Source: CAWAVN01 sp963825075 (GTDB lineage: Bacteria > Planctomycetota > Planctomycetia > Planctomycetales > Planctomycetaceae). From it: DNA of 64,000 bases. Both the position numbers and the translations under genes were made by a program. The stretch is taken from assembly GCA_963825075.1 (NCBI GenBank), contig CAWGRX010000030.1:1-64000 (forward strand), read 5' to 3'. Below, piece after piece: positions 1 to 7,616 of the stretch (position 1 is the first letter of the stretch; the number at the start of each line of letters is the position of its first letter). Below the pieces are notes generated by a model. The model had not been told where the DNA came from and searched no databases. It was given only the letters and a program-made list of their open reading frames with translations.

Positions 1-690
1 CCCCGGTTTTGAAAAAATCCGGGGCCCGGCAGGAGATATTCTTCCCGCCCTGACCCGGCTATCCCTCGTTGGGTTGCTCCCCAGCAGAGCCCAACTCCGT
101 TTCACCGGGCAAGAAAATTGTAACAAAAACGCGAACGCAAACTGAGTCGAAGAGAAAGTAAAAACCGAACTTCGCATTGCCCACCGTACCCGGAAGTCGA
201 GATCGATAACGTCTTGGGCACATCCCCGCGCCGAAGTGTGATCCGACTTCCATTTTAGGACAAACCGATCGCTTCGCGAACGGACGAAATAGTCTTTCCC
301 AACGCGGAAACGACTGAATAACAGGTTGCAAAAGCGAATACCGGCCAATAACACTTGACGACTCTCTACATAACAGGCGTTATACAATCCGTTTGTATAA
401 CGCCTTTGGCGTAAAGGTTGGGGAAACATCGCCAACCCAGAGTGCGCTTTGCGACTCTGGGCTTTGTCGTGCAACCGCTTCGTGGTAAAAACCTCTCGGC
501 AAAAACCGATGCCCGGTTTCCCACGCGTTTTTGGCATTCATTGGAACTTTCGGTTTTACGTCTATTTCGAGATTCGACTTTTCCCCGAAGCACATTTCCC
601 TCTTGCTCAAAACTCTCCGCTATGCTAGCACTCCCGCCGTTCCGATGAGTCCGGATCGGCAATGAGTGGATTCTTTTTGGGATCGAGCGG
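1..690. other. Non-coding stretch with three hairpins
   Basis: I see no convincing gene here; open frames on both strands have no start signal or family resemblance. It holds a hairpin at 1-24 (CCCCGG/CCGGGG arms), a perfect 13-bp inverted repeat at 375-387/393-405 with a 5-base loop, and an 8-bp inverted repeat at about 437-462 followed by CTTTG. These are terminator-like or operator-like. The next gene starts at 691. Confidence 0.5.
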
Positions 691-1524
691 ATGGCAGCGA
701 TTTCTCCCACTTTTCGGCGCAAGGCCCTTTCCCGTTGCGGATTGGTCTTGACAGCCCTTTTTCCGTGCGTGGTTTCCTTGGGGTTTCACATTGCGGGACC
801 GACGCCTCAGGCATCGACGCCTCCTGCCAAGCGGCCGGCGTTGGCGTTCGATCAGTACGCCGTGAACTTGGGGCGAATCGACCCCGTGAGCCACGCCAAA
901 GCCTTGTTTCGGTTTACGAACCAGAGCGACCGAAAGGTGACCATCACCAGCCTGCTCCCCAGTTGCGGGTGTTTGAAGCCGCGATTGGACAAGCTGGAAT
1001 ATGCCCCAGGCGAGACGGGGCAGTTTGTCGTACAGGTGGCGACGGCGGGCGAAAAGCCGGGGCCGCGGGATTACACGATCACCGTGCGCTACCTCGATCC
1101 GGAACCGCAGAGCGTGGTGCTGACGTTCCGCCTGGAACTCCCGCCTCGCCAGGTTTACGTTTCGCCGCGGGCGGTTTTGGTTTACCAGTTCGGCGAAGAA
1201 TCCACGGCCAAAGACATCATTGTCAGCGACAACCGCCTGACTCCGCTGACGGTCACCGGCGTGGAATGCCAAGCCGATTTTGTCACGGCGGCGGTGAAAG
1301 AAACAAAAACCGACGGAGAGGGCGTTCAGCAAACCCGCATCGAAGTCAATGTCGCCTCGGTCCCGCTGGGCAGTTATCGCACGCTCGTCAAGATTCATAC
1401 CGACGATGCGAAGTTCCCGGTGCTCTACATTCCGCTGCAAGTACACCGCCAACCGCCGCTGCCCGGCATTCGCAAAACCTCGAAGCGTCAAGGTCCGCGA
1501 AACAAAGGATTGCTCGATCAATAA
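691..1524 (+). CDS. DUF1573-family secreted protein
   Basis: A 277-residue protein with a basic N-terminus and a hydrophobic signal segment (about residues 12-35). It is followed by an Ig-like beta-sandwich region typical of DUF1573 proteins, including the characteristic SCGC motif near residue 90 (PSCGCLKP) after an FTNQSD strand. DUF1573 domains are frequent in Planctomycetota and Bacteroidota and are thought to act outside the cytoplasm, but their biochemical role is unknown. The gene converges on the last gene of the Ubl operon, with only about 12 bases between the two stops. The start gives a complete signal peptide. No RNA or enzymatic function can be assigned. Confidence 0.8.
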   Translation: MAAISPTFRRKALSRCGLVLTALFPCVVSLGFHIAGPTPQASTPPAKRPALAFDQYAVNLGRIDPVSHAKALFRFTNQSDRKVTITSLLPSCGCLKPRLDKLEYAPGETGQFVVQVATAGEKPGPRDYTITVRYLDPEPQSVVLTFRLELPPRQVYVSPRAVLVYQFGEESTAKDIIVSDNRLTPLTVTGVECQADFVTAAVKETKTDGEGVQQTRIEVNVASVPLGSYRTLVKIHTDDAKFPVLYIPLQVHRQPPLPGIRKTSKRQGPRNKGLLDQ

Positions 1525-1536
1525 TTGTCGCATGGA

Positions 1537-2778
1537 TTAGCCACAGGGCGCTAGGCGCGCTAGCCGCGCTAGCCCCGGTTCCCGGGAACGACGTTTTTTC
1601 TCGAACGGTCCTAAAACGGTTCCGACGGCACGGGCAGACAATAGGCCTCGCTTTTTCGACTCCGAAACGAGGCGGAGAATCGAGCCGGGAACCACGCCCC
1701 ATTCGGCGAGCGGCAAGTCCCAGACGGCTTGGAGCGCCGATGCCGAGAGCTTTTTGTGCGTAAAAAACGGCAGCGCAAAACATTCTCCGCCGCAGCCGCA
1801 ACGGGCCACCGGCTTGTCGAGTTCCTGCGCACACCAAACGCCTTCCTGTTGGACATGGCATTGAGAGCAGATGATCCGCGTCGCCACTCGCGCGGAAAAT
1901 TCCAGCTCCAAAGATTGCGTTGACGCGACATTTCCGTCCGCGAGTTCGGAAAGGTTGATATCGTCATCGCTCGGCAGCCGGATCAGCGGTCCCCAAGAAG
2001 AGGAATGATCCCAGCGGCAGTGGGGATTGGGCTGGAGATCGGAAAAACATCCCTGTCCGCCCAACAGGTTTTGTTGCCATTGTTTGCGCCACCATCTCTC
2101 GGCCCAATGGTTGGGCGAACCGATAAGTTGAGCCACCGCCAAAGCCGCGGCATTGGCGGCCAGTTGGCTGAGCGGTCGGGGGCTTCCGGTGGCTTGTTCT
2201 CCCGCTTTGCCGCCGTCGCAGCTTAACGGATGCCTTTGCTCTTCGTAATGCCGATCCGTCATTTGGCATTCCGCGCAAACGGCGACGGGGGAACTTCGCA
2301 GGTCGTAACAGCGGATTGACGCCGTGAGGTAGCTGGGATCGACATTAACCTTCACCAGCGGTCGGCGCATGCGGGCGGCGAAGCGGTTCGCGCAAATGTC
2401 GGCCCGGCGATTATCCACCGCCGCGATGACCAAGCTGGCGTCTTCCAAATAGCCCGGCGGCACGGCATCGACATCTTGAACCAGCGGCGTCGCTTGGATG
2501 CCCCGCTCCTGTAGTTCCTCCGCAACAACCTCGGCTTTGAACCGGCCGACTTCACTAGGTTCGCATTGCGAAACGACGCTTTGGCCTTTGTAGCGTTTGG
2601 GGTCGATGACCAGGCACCGCTGCATCCCCAGCCACGCCAATTGCAAAGCCAGCGGGCGATTCACCGCGCCCGCGCCCACAAACACAAACTGCGCCCGTTC
2701 CACGAGCGACCAATCCAAGTCCGGGATCGCCGGCAGGCACGAAGCCAAATCCGATTCGGTTAAAACGGTTTGAGGCAT
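1537..2778 (-). CDS. ThiF/E1-type adenylyltransferase with C-terminal zinc-ribbon (second E1 of the Ubl operon)
   Basis: A 413-residue Rossmann-type E1-like protein. The nucleotide-binding glycine motif VGAGAVNRPLA (about 34-44), an acidic strand end (VIDPKRY, 57-63) and the AAVDNRRA motif (119-126) are standard ThiF/E1 features. CAEC at 168-171 looks like half of a metal site, and Cys187 (HPLSCDGG) is a candidate catalytic cysteine. A separate C-terminal segment has CSQC (about 304-307) plus CGCGG, suggesting a zinc ribbon. It is the last gene of the minus-strand Ubl operon, 65 bases after the DUF389 gene. The final residues (RSREPGLARLARLAPCG) are encoded by a palindromic repeat found elsewhere in the window, so the native C-terminus may have been altered. 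Expected role: adenylation and activation of a Ubl C-terminus. Confidence 0.82.
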   Translation of the reverse strand: MPQTVLTESDLASCLPAIPDLDWSLVERAQFVFVGAGAVNRPLALQLAWLGMQRCLVIDPKRYKGQSVVSQCEPSEVGRFKAEVVAEELQERGIQATPLVQDVDAVPPGYLEDASLVIAAVDNRRADICANRFAARMRRPLVKVNVDPSYLTASIRCYDLRSSPVAVCAECQMTDRHYEEQRHPLSCDGGKAGEQATGSPRPLSQLAANAAALAVAQLIGSPNHWAERWWRKQWQQNLLGGQGCFSDLQPNPHCRWDHSSSWGPLIRLPSDDDINLSELADGNVASTQSLELEFSARVATRIICSQCHVQQEGVWCAQELDKPVARCGCGGECFALPFFTHKKLSASALQAVWDLPLAEWGVVPGSILRLVSESKKRGLLSARAVGTVLGPFEKKRRSREPGLARLARLAPCG

Positions 2779-2843
2779 GACGGTTATTCCTCATAGGATG
2801 AATGAGCGGAATGGCGGATAAGACTCCAGGCGGCGGGCAACCG

Positions 2844-3860
2844 CTACAGTTCAAATCCAATTCGGCTGAACCAAAGCACGGCAAGCAGGACAGCCAGGAG
2901 GACGGTCCAAATCAGCATCGCCGTTCGGATTCCTTTTTTGGCTCTCTCGGTTTCCCACCAGCTTCGAGGACGGACTCCCTGCACCAAAAACGTCACCACG
3001 CCGGCAAGGTTGATGCAGATGATGTTCTCGGCGGCCAGCAAAGCTGCTCCGAAAGCGTGGTGAAAGTCTCCCGCGCCCAACAGCATGCCGCAGACCACGA
3101 CCGGAGGCACAAGCGCCACGGCCACCATGACGCCGATCACGGCACCGGCTTGACCGCTCGTGAACGCTAACGTTCCCGCCATCCCCGCTGCGAGCGCCAG
3201 CAAGACATCACCGAATCCCGTGCTCGTGCGAGACGCGATGGCCGGAACGTCCGGGGAAATGGGAAACAGCGCCCCCACCAGCACGGCGAAAACGAATGCA
3301 GAAGCAATTCCGGCAAGATTTGTCACCAGCGCCTTTCGCAACAGGTTGGTGTCGCCGAGCGTTGTCGCCAAGGCCATCGCGACGTTCGGCCCCAGAAGTG
3401 GAGCCATGACCATGGCTCCAATGATGACCGCCACATCGTTTCGCATCAGCCCCACCGCCGCCACGACCGCCGAGAGGATGGTCAGACCGAGAAAAACCCG
3501 ATTGATTCCCAGGCTTTCATTGGCCGACGTGTACAACTCCTCCCGACTGATCCGCGGGCCGGCCGCCTCCGGATTTTTCTCTTTTACCGCTTTGATTTCC
3601 GGTTTTGGATCGGCTTGCGGTCGAGGAAGGACGGCATCCACCGGATACAGGACCACATGGAACCCTTTGACATGGGAGAAGCGCTGCTCGAACTGGTCCA
3701 TGATCGGCTCGGTCTCCTCCGCGGGAACGAGCAGATGGAACACGACCTGGTCTGAATCGTCGTCCCTCCAACGTCCCAGGACTTCCCGGTCCTCCAAGAG
3801 CTCTTCGGATATCGACCCATCACCGTGCGGCAGGAATATCTGCATCAGTCGAAGGGCCAT
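2844..3860 (-). CDS. DUF389 (TIGR00341-type) multi-spanning membrane protein
   Basis: A 338-residue protein with a soluble N-terminal part (1-115) and about six to seven hydrophobic helices from residue 120 to the end. The conserved block GAMVMAPLLGPNVAMALATT and the repeated AxGM/GxxG helices match the DUF389/TIGR00341 family, whose function is unknown. A GGAAGA ribosome site lies about 10 bases upstream of the chosen ATG. It sits between the RING-like gene (40-base gap) and the last E1 gene (65-base gap) on the same strand, so it is probably co-transcribed with the Ubl genes. Whether it is a functional partner (substrate or membrane anchor) or a passenger cannot be told from sequence. Confidence 0.85.
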   Translation of the reverse strand: MALRLMQIFLPHGDGSISEELLEDREVLGRWRDDDSDQVVFHLLVPAEETEPIMDQFEQRFSHVKGFHVVLYPVDAVLPRPQADPKPEIKAVKEKNPEAAGPRISREELYTSANESLGINRVFLGLTILSAVVAAVGLMRNDVAVIIGAMVMAPLLGPNVAMALATTLGDTNLLRKALVTNLAGIASAFVFAVLVGALFPISPDVPAIASRTSTGFGDVLLALAAGMAGTLAFTSGQAGAVIGVMVAVALVPPVVVCGMLLGAGDFHHAFGAALLAAENIICINLAGVVTFLVQGVRPRSWWETERAKKGIRTAMLIWTVLLAVLLAVLWFSRIGFEL

Positions 3861-3900
3861 GTCGATCTTCCAAGACTCGTGAGGATGATTTCTTGTGTTT

Positions 3901-4533
3901 TCACACCGCGGCGAGCGCGGCGTCGAGGTGTTCCTGCGGGATCAACTCTTCCGGCGGGAGCGGGAGGAATTGTGGATCGAGACTCGGTTTGCGTTCGCAT
4001 AACCCGCACATCCCGGCCGTGAGATAACAGTTGAGAGCCTGGGGATCATCGGGCGTTTCGGGATGTTCCAAATGGTAATATCGGCCGCAGGGGCATTGAA
4101 TGACCGGAGCCAATTTTAACGCCCCGCCGCAGACCGGGCATTCCTTCTCGGCGATTTTTTCCGGAGCCGGGGCCGGCGTCGGCTGCCAGAGTTCCGATGT
4201 CAGCCAACATTGACCCTCGAACGCCAGCACCTCGCCCGGCTCGATGATCGCCAACGGCAACGGGCGGATGCCGTTGTGCAGCAGTTCCTCGGACAGCGGC
4301 GTCAGCAGCCACTGCGGATTGGCACCCGCCGATTCGCGGTGCAGCAGGCTCGCCATCCGCCGACTGGTTTCGCGGACTTTTTGAGCCGGGGAAATCCGCA
4401 GGCCGCCTTGCTTTGTGATCCACAAAATCGGCGGATTCTCTTCGCAATCCGAGGAAGAAACACACAGGAGCGGCGTTCGATCGGAATCGGTCGAAATTTG
4501 GCGGATGGGATGCAAGCAGAAAGTTTTCATCAT
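3901..4533 (-). CDS. RING-like binuclear Cys/His protein, candidate E3
   Basis: A 210-residue protein. The N-terminal 125 residues are unrecognised. Residues 131-181 carry C132-x2-C135-x11-C147-x-C149-x4-H154-x2-H157 followed by C169 and C176-x2-C179. Paired as C132/C135, C147/C149, H154/H157 and C176/C179, this is the spacing of a cross-braced RING-H2-like or binuclear treble-clef domain (GRYYHLEH between the two sites). Such RING-like proteins have been predicted beside bacterial E1/E2/JAB genes by comparative genomics. It lies 18 bases after the E1 gene at 4552-5373, with a GGAG ribosome site. In this setting an E3-like adaptor between charged E2 and target is the natural hypothesis, but a plain zinc-binding protein cannot be excluded. 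Confidence 0.72.
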   Translation of the reverse strand: MMKTFCLHPIRQISTDSDRTPLLCVSSSDCEENPPILWITKQGGLRISPAQKVRETSRRMASLLHRESAGANPQWLLTPLSEELLHNGIRPLPLAIIEPGEVLAFEGQCWLTSELWQPTPAPAPEKIAEKECPVCGGALKLAPVIQCPCGRYYHLEHPETPDDPQALNCYLTAGMCGLCERKPSLDPQFLPLPPEELIPQEHLDAALAAV

Positions 4534-4551
4534 CGGCTCCAGTTCGGTTCA

Positions 4552-5373
4552 TCAAATGAATCGGGAGGAAATGGATTGTTCCCGCGGCCGGGTCAGCCAT
4601 TGCGGAACGGTGGTGGCGTCCAGAATGTCGAGGCAGACTTCGTCGTAGATCGTTTCGCCCTCCGGCGGCATCAGAAACCGGAGCACCGCCGAGAGCATCG
4701 CCGAGGCCATCGCCAGGTTGATCGGCAATAACTGCGGAGCGCCCTGCGCGGCCAGTTCCATGCAGTCCATCTCGTCTGGGGAGACATCCTCCGGATCGGC
4801 GATTTCGGGATGAAACAAATCCAGCGCGGCGCCGGCGACGGTTTCGCCATTCCGCCGGGCATAGACTTGGATGTTTCCATAAGTGCCCCGCTCGCCTTCG
4901 CCGACACCGTCGTTGCCCGCGGAGATCAGTGCGCCGCTTTCGAGTTCGCTCAACCGGTCGCTGGCGAGTTTCCGCGTGGCGTGGTTATCGACGCAGAGCA
5001 GCATGAAGTCGCCTTCGCGAATCAGGTCGTCTTTATTCTCGGCCCTCAGGTATTTCGCTTTCGAGCGGATGACCAAACCTTCGCGGCCGAAGCGCTGGCT
5101 GAGTTCCATGTCCATTGCCACGGCTTTGTTCTGATAGCCGGGCACATCCATGCGATAGGTGTTGTCGGGTTCAAAGCGATCGCCGTCGGCCAACAGCACG
5201 CGGAACTCATCCGGCAAGCTCGCCAAAAACAGCACCAGATACCGGGCCAGAATCGATCCGATCCCGCCCAGGCCGATGACCACAATCCGGCCCTGGGTGA
5301 GCCAGGCTGTCTCCAATTGCCTGGCGATTTTTTCCGCCGCCGTTTCTTGTTTTTGGACCTCAGAATTCATCAC
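4552..5373 (-). CDS. ThiF/E1-type adenylyltransferase (first E1 of the Ubl operon)
   Basis: A 273-residue E1-like enzyme, shorter than canonical ThiF/MoeB plus rhodanese forms. It shows the Rossmann motif IVVIGLGGIGSILA (30-43), an acidic ribose-binding aspartate (LLADGDRFE, 60-68), a conserved asparagine/arginine pair (NTYRMD), and CVDNHATR (127-134). Cys204 in EMDCMELAAQGAPQ is a candidate thioester cysteine, as in PRTRC-type ThiF proteins. The start overlaps the stop of the JAB gene upstream (GTGATGA). AGGAGG precedes this overlap, so the ATG at 5370 may be the real start. Expected function: ATP-dependent adenylation of a Ubl C-terminus and transfer to the E2. Confidence 0.85.
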   Translation of the reverse strand: MMNSEVQKQETAAEKIARQLETAWLTQGRIVVIGLGGIGSILARYLVLFLASLPDEFRVLLADGDRFEPDNTYRMDVPGYQNKAVAMDMELSQRFGREGLVIRSKAKYLRAENKDDLIREGDFMLLCVDNHATRKLASDRLSELESGALISAGNDGVGEGERGTYGNIQVYARRNGETVAGAALDLFHPEIADPEDVSPDEMDCMELAAQGAPQLLPINLAMASAMLSAVLRFLMPPEGETIYDEVCLDILDATTVPQWLTRPREQSISSRFI

Positions 5374-6242
5374 TCCTCCTCTTGATCGCGGGTTTTCGCA
5401 TCGTCGGTTTGTTGGCCCAATGGGGATGCGGGCGATAAGGACTCTTCTTCCGCAGAAGGGTCTTGCTCAGACAGTTTGCGGCTGGTTGGGTTTTGATCCG
5501 CAGTGGTCAAGGTTGATCCCTGCCATTGGGGACTTGTGGAATTTGACGACGATTGGGATTTCCATTTGGGGTAAACGACTTCGATTTGCTGCATCCATTC
5601 GCCGGGCGGTTCGGGGAAGGGGGCTTCGGGGACGGCTTCAAAAATGATGTCGGTCGGCACGGAAAAGCGGTGGCCGTCGATGCAAAAGTCGATATGCCAG
5701 CGCGGGAACCGGCTGGCGATGTTTCCCGCAATAATATGTAAGCCATCCAAGTGGGCCTCGTCGTTTTGATCCACGATAGACGGAATAGGTGGGCCGACGT
5801 GGGAATGGGCATCGCCGAATTGCACGGCCCCCGCGGGCAGCGAAAGTGGGTTGTCGTATTCCACCGAATCTTCGGGATAGAACTTCCCCCAGCACGAATA
5901 CATTCGAATCGTCTGCTTGGGACAATGCCAGGCGAAGTCTCCGGTTTCGGGAAAGAACAGCAAAACGAGCGCGGCTTCTCCTCCGTGCAATTCGTAAGCC
6001 GCCCGGAAGTAGCCCACCATCTGCCCTAGCATTTCCGAGGGGATCGGCCCGCAATGAAGCTGGCATTGCTGGCGATGCTCCGCGAGAAACGGAACGGGGC
6101 CGTCCACTTTGACGCTGCTCGTGTACATCGGCGTCGAGCGTTCCAGGTTCAATCCGTCCCGCCCCAGCACATACCGAAACTGCCCCGGCTGAAGTTCAGG
6201 CAACTCCGTTTGGTGCGTTTTGATAAGAATCTCAAAAGTCAT
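5370..6242 (-). CDS. JAB/MPN (PRTRC-type Mov34/PAD-1) metalloprotease-like protein
   Basis: A 290-residue protein. The JAMM signature is present: candidate Glu89 (HGGEAALVLL), then H146-S-H148 and S155-x2-D158, followed by a NDEAHLDGLHIIAGN segment as in PRTRC-cassette JAB proteins. The H148 to S155 gap is six residues rather than the canonical seven, so zinc binding should be likely but is not certain. The C-terminal 75 residues are low-complexity, Ser/Gln/Glu-rich and probably disordered. An AAAGGACC ribosome site precedes the start. Its stop overlaps the start of the E1 gene, implying translational coupling. Expected role: removal of Ubl from targets or processing of a Ubl precursor. Confidence 0.8.
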   Translation of the reverse strand: MTFEILIKTHQTELPELQPGQFRYVLGRDGLNLERSTPMYTSSVKVDGPVPFLAEHRQQCQLHCGPIPSEMLGQMVGYFRAAYELHGGEAALVLLFFPETGDFAWHCPKQTIRMYSCWGKFYPEDSVEYDNPLSLPAGAVQFGDAHSHVGPPIPSIVDQNDEAHLDGLHIIAGNIASRFPRWHIDFCIDGHRFSVPTDIIFEAVPEAPFPEPPGEWMQQIEVVYPKWKSQSSSNSTSPQWQGSTLTTADQNPTSRKLSEQDPSAEEESLSPASPLGQQTDDAKTRDQEEE

Positions 6243-6339
6243 GCAATTGGTCCTTTGTCAGTTGCTATCATCCGGCGAGCCGAGCCGCGTAAGCGGCCGG
6301 GTCATGGCAAGTTTCAAGTTTTCATTGGTCATTGGTCAT

Positions 6340-7158
6340 TTACTGCTGGCGCGTAATGGAGAGCAGGTTCACTAGTTCTCCGGTCCGGTCCAAATTGCGG
6401 ACGGGTTTGTGGTGATGCAGTTCCTCCTGAATCAACTGCCGAATGGTGACGCCCACCGGTTTCCATTTCACGTCCAATACAAAGCGGGGATTCTTGATCG
6501 ACTCCTGTTCCCAGCGGCCCACATCGGTCACGCGGGCGTCGATCTTGTCTTTGGCCGCTTTGCTGAAGGCGGAATTTCCTTCGTGCTTTTCGCTCGAACG
6601 ATTGAATCCGCCGCCCCACAGATGATGGAGCAACGCGTCCAGGCCCGGCGTAACGCCCGGTTGGAAATGCTCGGCCCGCAGATACTGCGTGCAAATCCAA
6701 GCCCTGCAACCGTAGCTGTTGGGGCTGACGTTGAGCAGGTTCGGCCAGTAGAGTTCATCGTTCAAACTCGTCAGCGGGCGGTTGCGGTAAAACAACTCCG
6801 CCCGCGATGTGATGATCCCGTTGACGAAGGACGCCTTAAGCACCACGAAGGGCGTGGCCAGGCTGCGGGGCGTGTAAACCGCTTCGGGCCCGTAAGGCAG
6901 CGGGCTTTCGGAATCGATCCATTGGACCACGCGAAACGCCGGCTCCAACTCCACGATGCACACGGTGAGCGGCCCCGCTTCCACTTTCCACGCCAGGTTG
7001 TTTTTGGGCAGCGGGCTTTCTTCGAATCCGACGACGGCGTTTCTGCGAACCACGTCGATCAGATCTCCCAATTTGCCCCGGAACGGCTCGCCGTCCCCGC
7101 CCCGGACTTCATACTCTTTACCGTTGAGGAGAATCTCCTCCAGTGTTGAAGCAGCCAT
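6340..7158 (-). CDS. PRTRC protein B-like protein of the Ubl operon
   Basis: A 272-residue protein with no catalytic motif that I recognise. The middle part (about residues 85-165: FVVLKASFVNGIITSRAE, then YWPNLLNVSPNSYGC) resembles PRTRC system protein B in its run of a hydrophobic strand, a polar region and an N-V-x5-G-x-C motif. PRTRC cassettes also carry a ThiF protein, a JAB protein and a small Ubl, and all three sit beside this gene. It starts six bases after the stop of the Ubl gene at 7165, with AAAGGA upstream. A role as an adaptor or scaffold of the E1/JAB/Ubl module is an inference from context only. Confidence 0.55.
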   Translation of the reverse strand: MAASTLEEILLNGKEYEVRGGDGEPFRGKLGDLIDVVRRNAVVGFEESPLPKNNLAWKVEAGPLTVCIVELEPAFRVVQWIDSESPLPYGPEAVYTPRSLATPFVVLKASFVNGIITSRAELFYRNRPLTSLNDELYWPNLLNVSPNSYGCRAWICTQYLRAEHFQPGVTPGLDALLHHLWGGGFNRSSEKHEGNSAFSKAAKDKIDARVTDVGRWEQESIKNPRFVLDVKWKPVGVTIRQLIQEELHHHKPVRNLDRTGELVNLLSITRQQ

Positions 7159-7164
7159 ACGCGG

Positions 7165-7482
7165 TTATCCTTTGATCGAGGACTTTTTCACAAAGTTCAA
7201 CAGTTCCACATCCTCCCCGATGATGGAGTCATCGTTCACAATCTGGCCGTTAATCACGGCGACGGCTTCGGGGTCGATATTGAGGAGTTGATTGAGAACC
7301 GGCCGGGCATCGCCCAGCCGCATTCCCGCAATCGGAAACCAGCCGGAATGAATGCCATGCCGGCAAAACACGCCGCCCTGCGGACAGCCGGACGGATCGG
7401 TATTGTCACCGCCGCCTCCGCCGGTTGTTGGTTGCGGTTGGATTTCGGATTCCTGTTTTTTCTTGAGCAAGCGAAAGTTCAT
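7165..7482 (-). CDS. Beta-grasp Ubl (ThiS/MoaD/PRTRC-C-like) protein 2
   Basis: A 105-residue protein. Residues 55-105 look like the second half of a ThiS/MoaD-type beta-grasp: VLNQLLNIDPEAVAVINGQI, then an NDDSIIGEDVELLNFV strand, ending in SSIKG. The end in a single glycine matches PRTRC protein C, which also tends to end in KG. The N-terminal half has a poly-glycine linker (21-25) and C33, C40, H42 and H45, which could bind a metal. A perfect AAGGAG ribosome site lies 7-8 bases from the ATG. It is flanked by the AAA+ gene (beyond a long palindrome) and the PRTRC-B-like gene. It is probably a second modifier, activated by one of the E1 enzymes. Confidence 0.65.
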   Translation of the reverse strand: MNFRLLKKKQESEIQPQPTTGGGGGDNTDPSGCPQGGVFCRHGIHSGWFPIAGMRLGDARPVLNQLLNIDPEAVAVINGQIVNDDSIIGEDVELLNFVKKSSIKG

Positions 7483-7513
7483 AAGATTTCTCCTTGTTAG
7501 AAAAAATGGTTCT

Positions 7514-7614
7514 GGCGAGCGGGGGGCGTAAGCCCTCTGGTTCTGTTGTTTCTCGTTGGATTCTTCGCGATTTCAAAAGCCGACAAAACCAGGGGCTTAC
7601 ACCCCCCGCTCGCC
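7514..7614. repeat. Long imperfect palindrome inside the Ubl operon
   Basis: Arms at 7514-7542 and 7587-7614 pair almost perfectly over about 28 bases around a 44-base spacer. The palindrome sits directly after the stop of the AAA+ gene and before the ribosome site of the Ubl gene at 7165-7482. Downstream on the minus strand is a run of T residues (ATTTTTTCT). It resembles REP-like planctomycete repeats and may also act as a partial terminator or mRNA-stabilising hairpin. Confidence 0.75.
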
Positions 7615-7616
7615 GG

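Noticed and set aside
366..722. Minus-strand frame of 118 codons at the left edge
   Set aside because: Covers the palindrome at 375-405, has no family resemblance and conflicts with the divergent DUF1573 gene start region.
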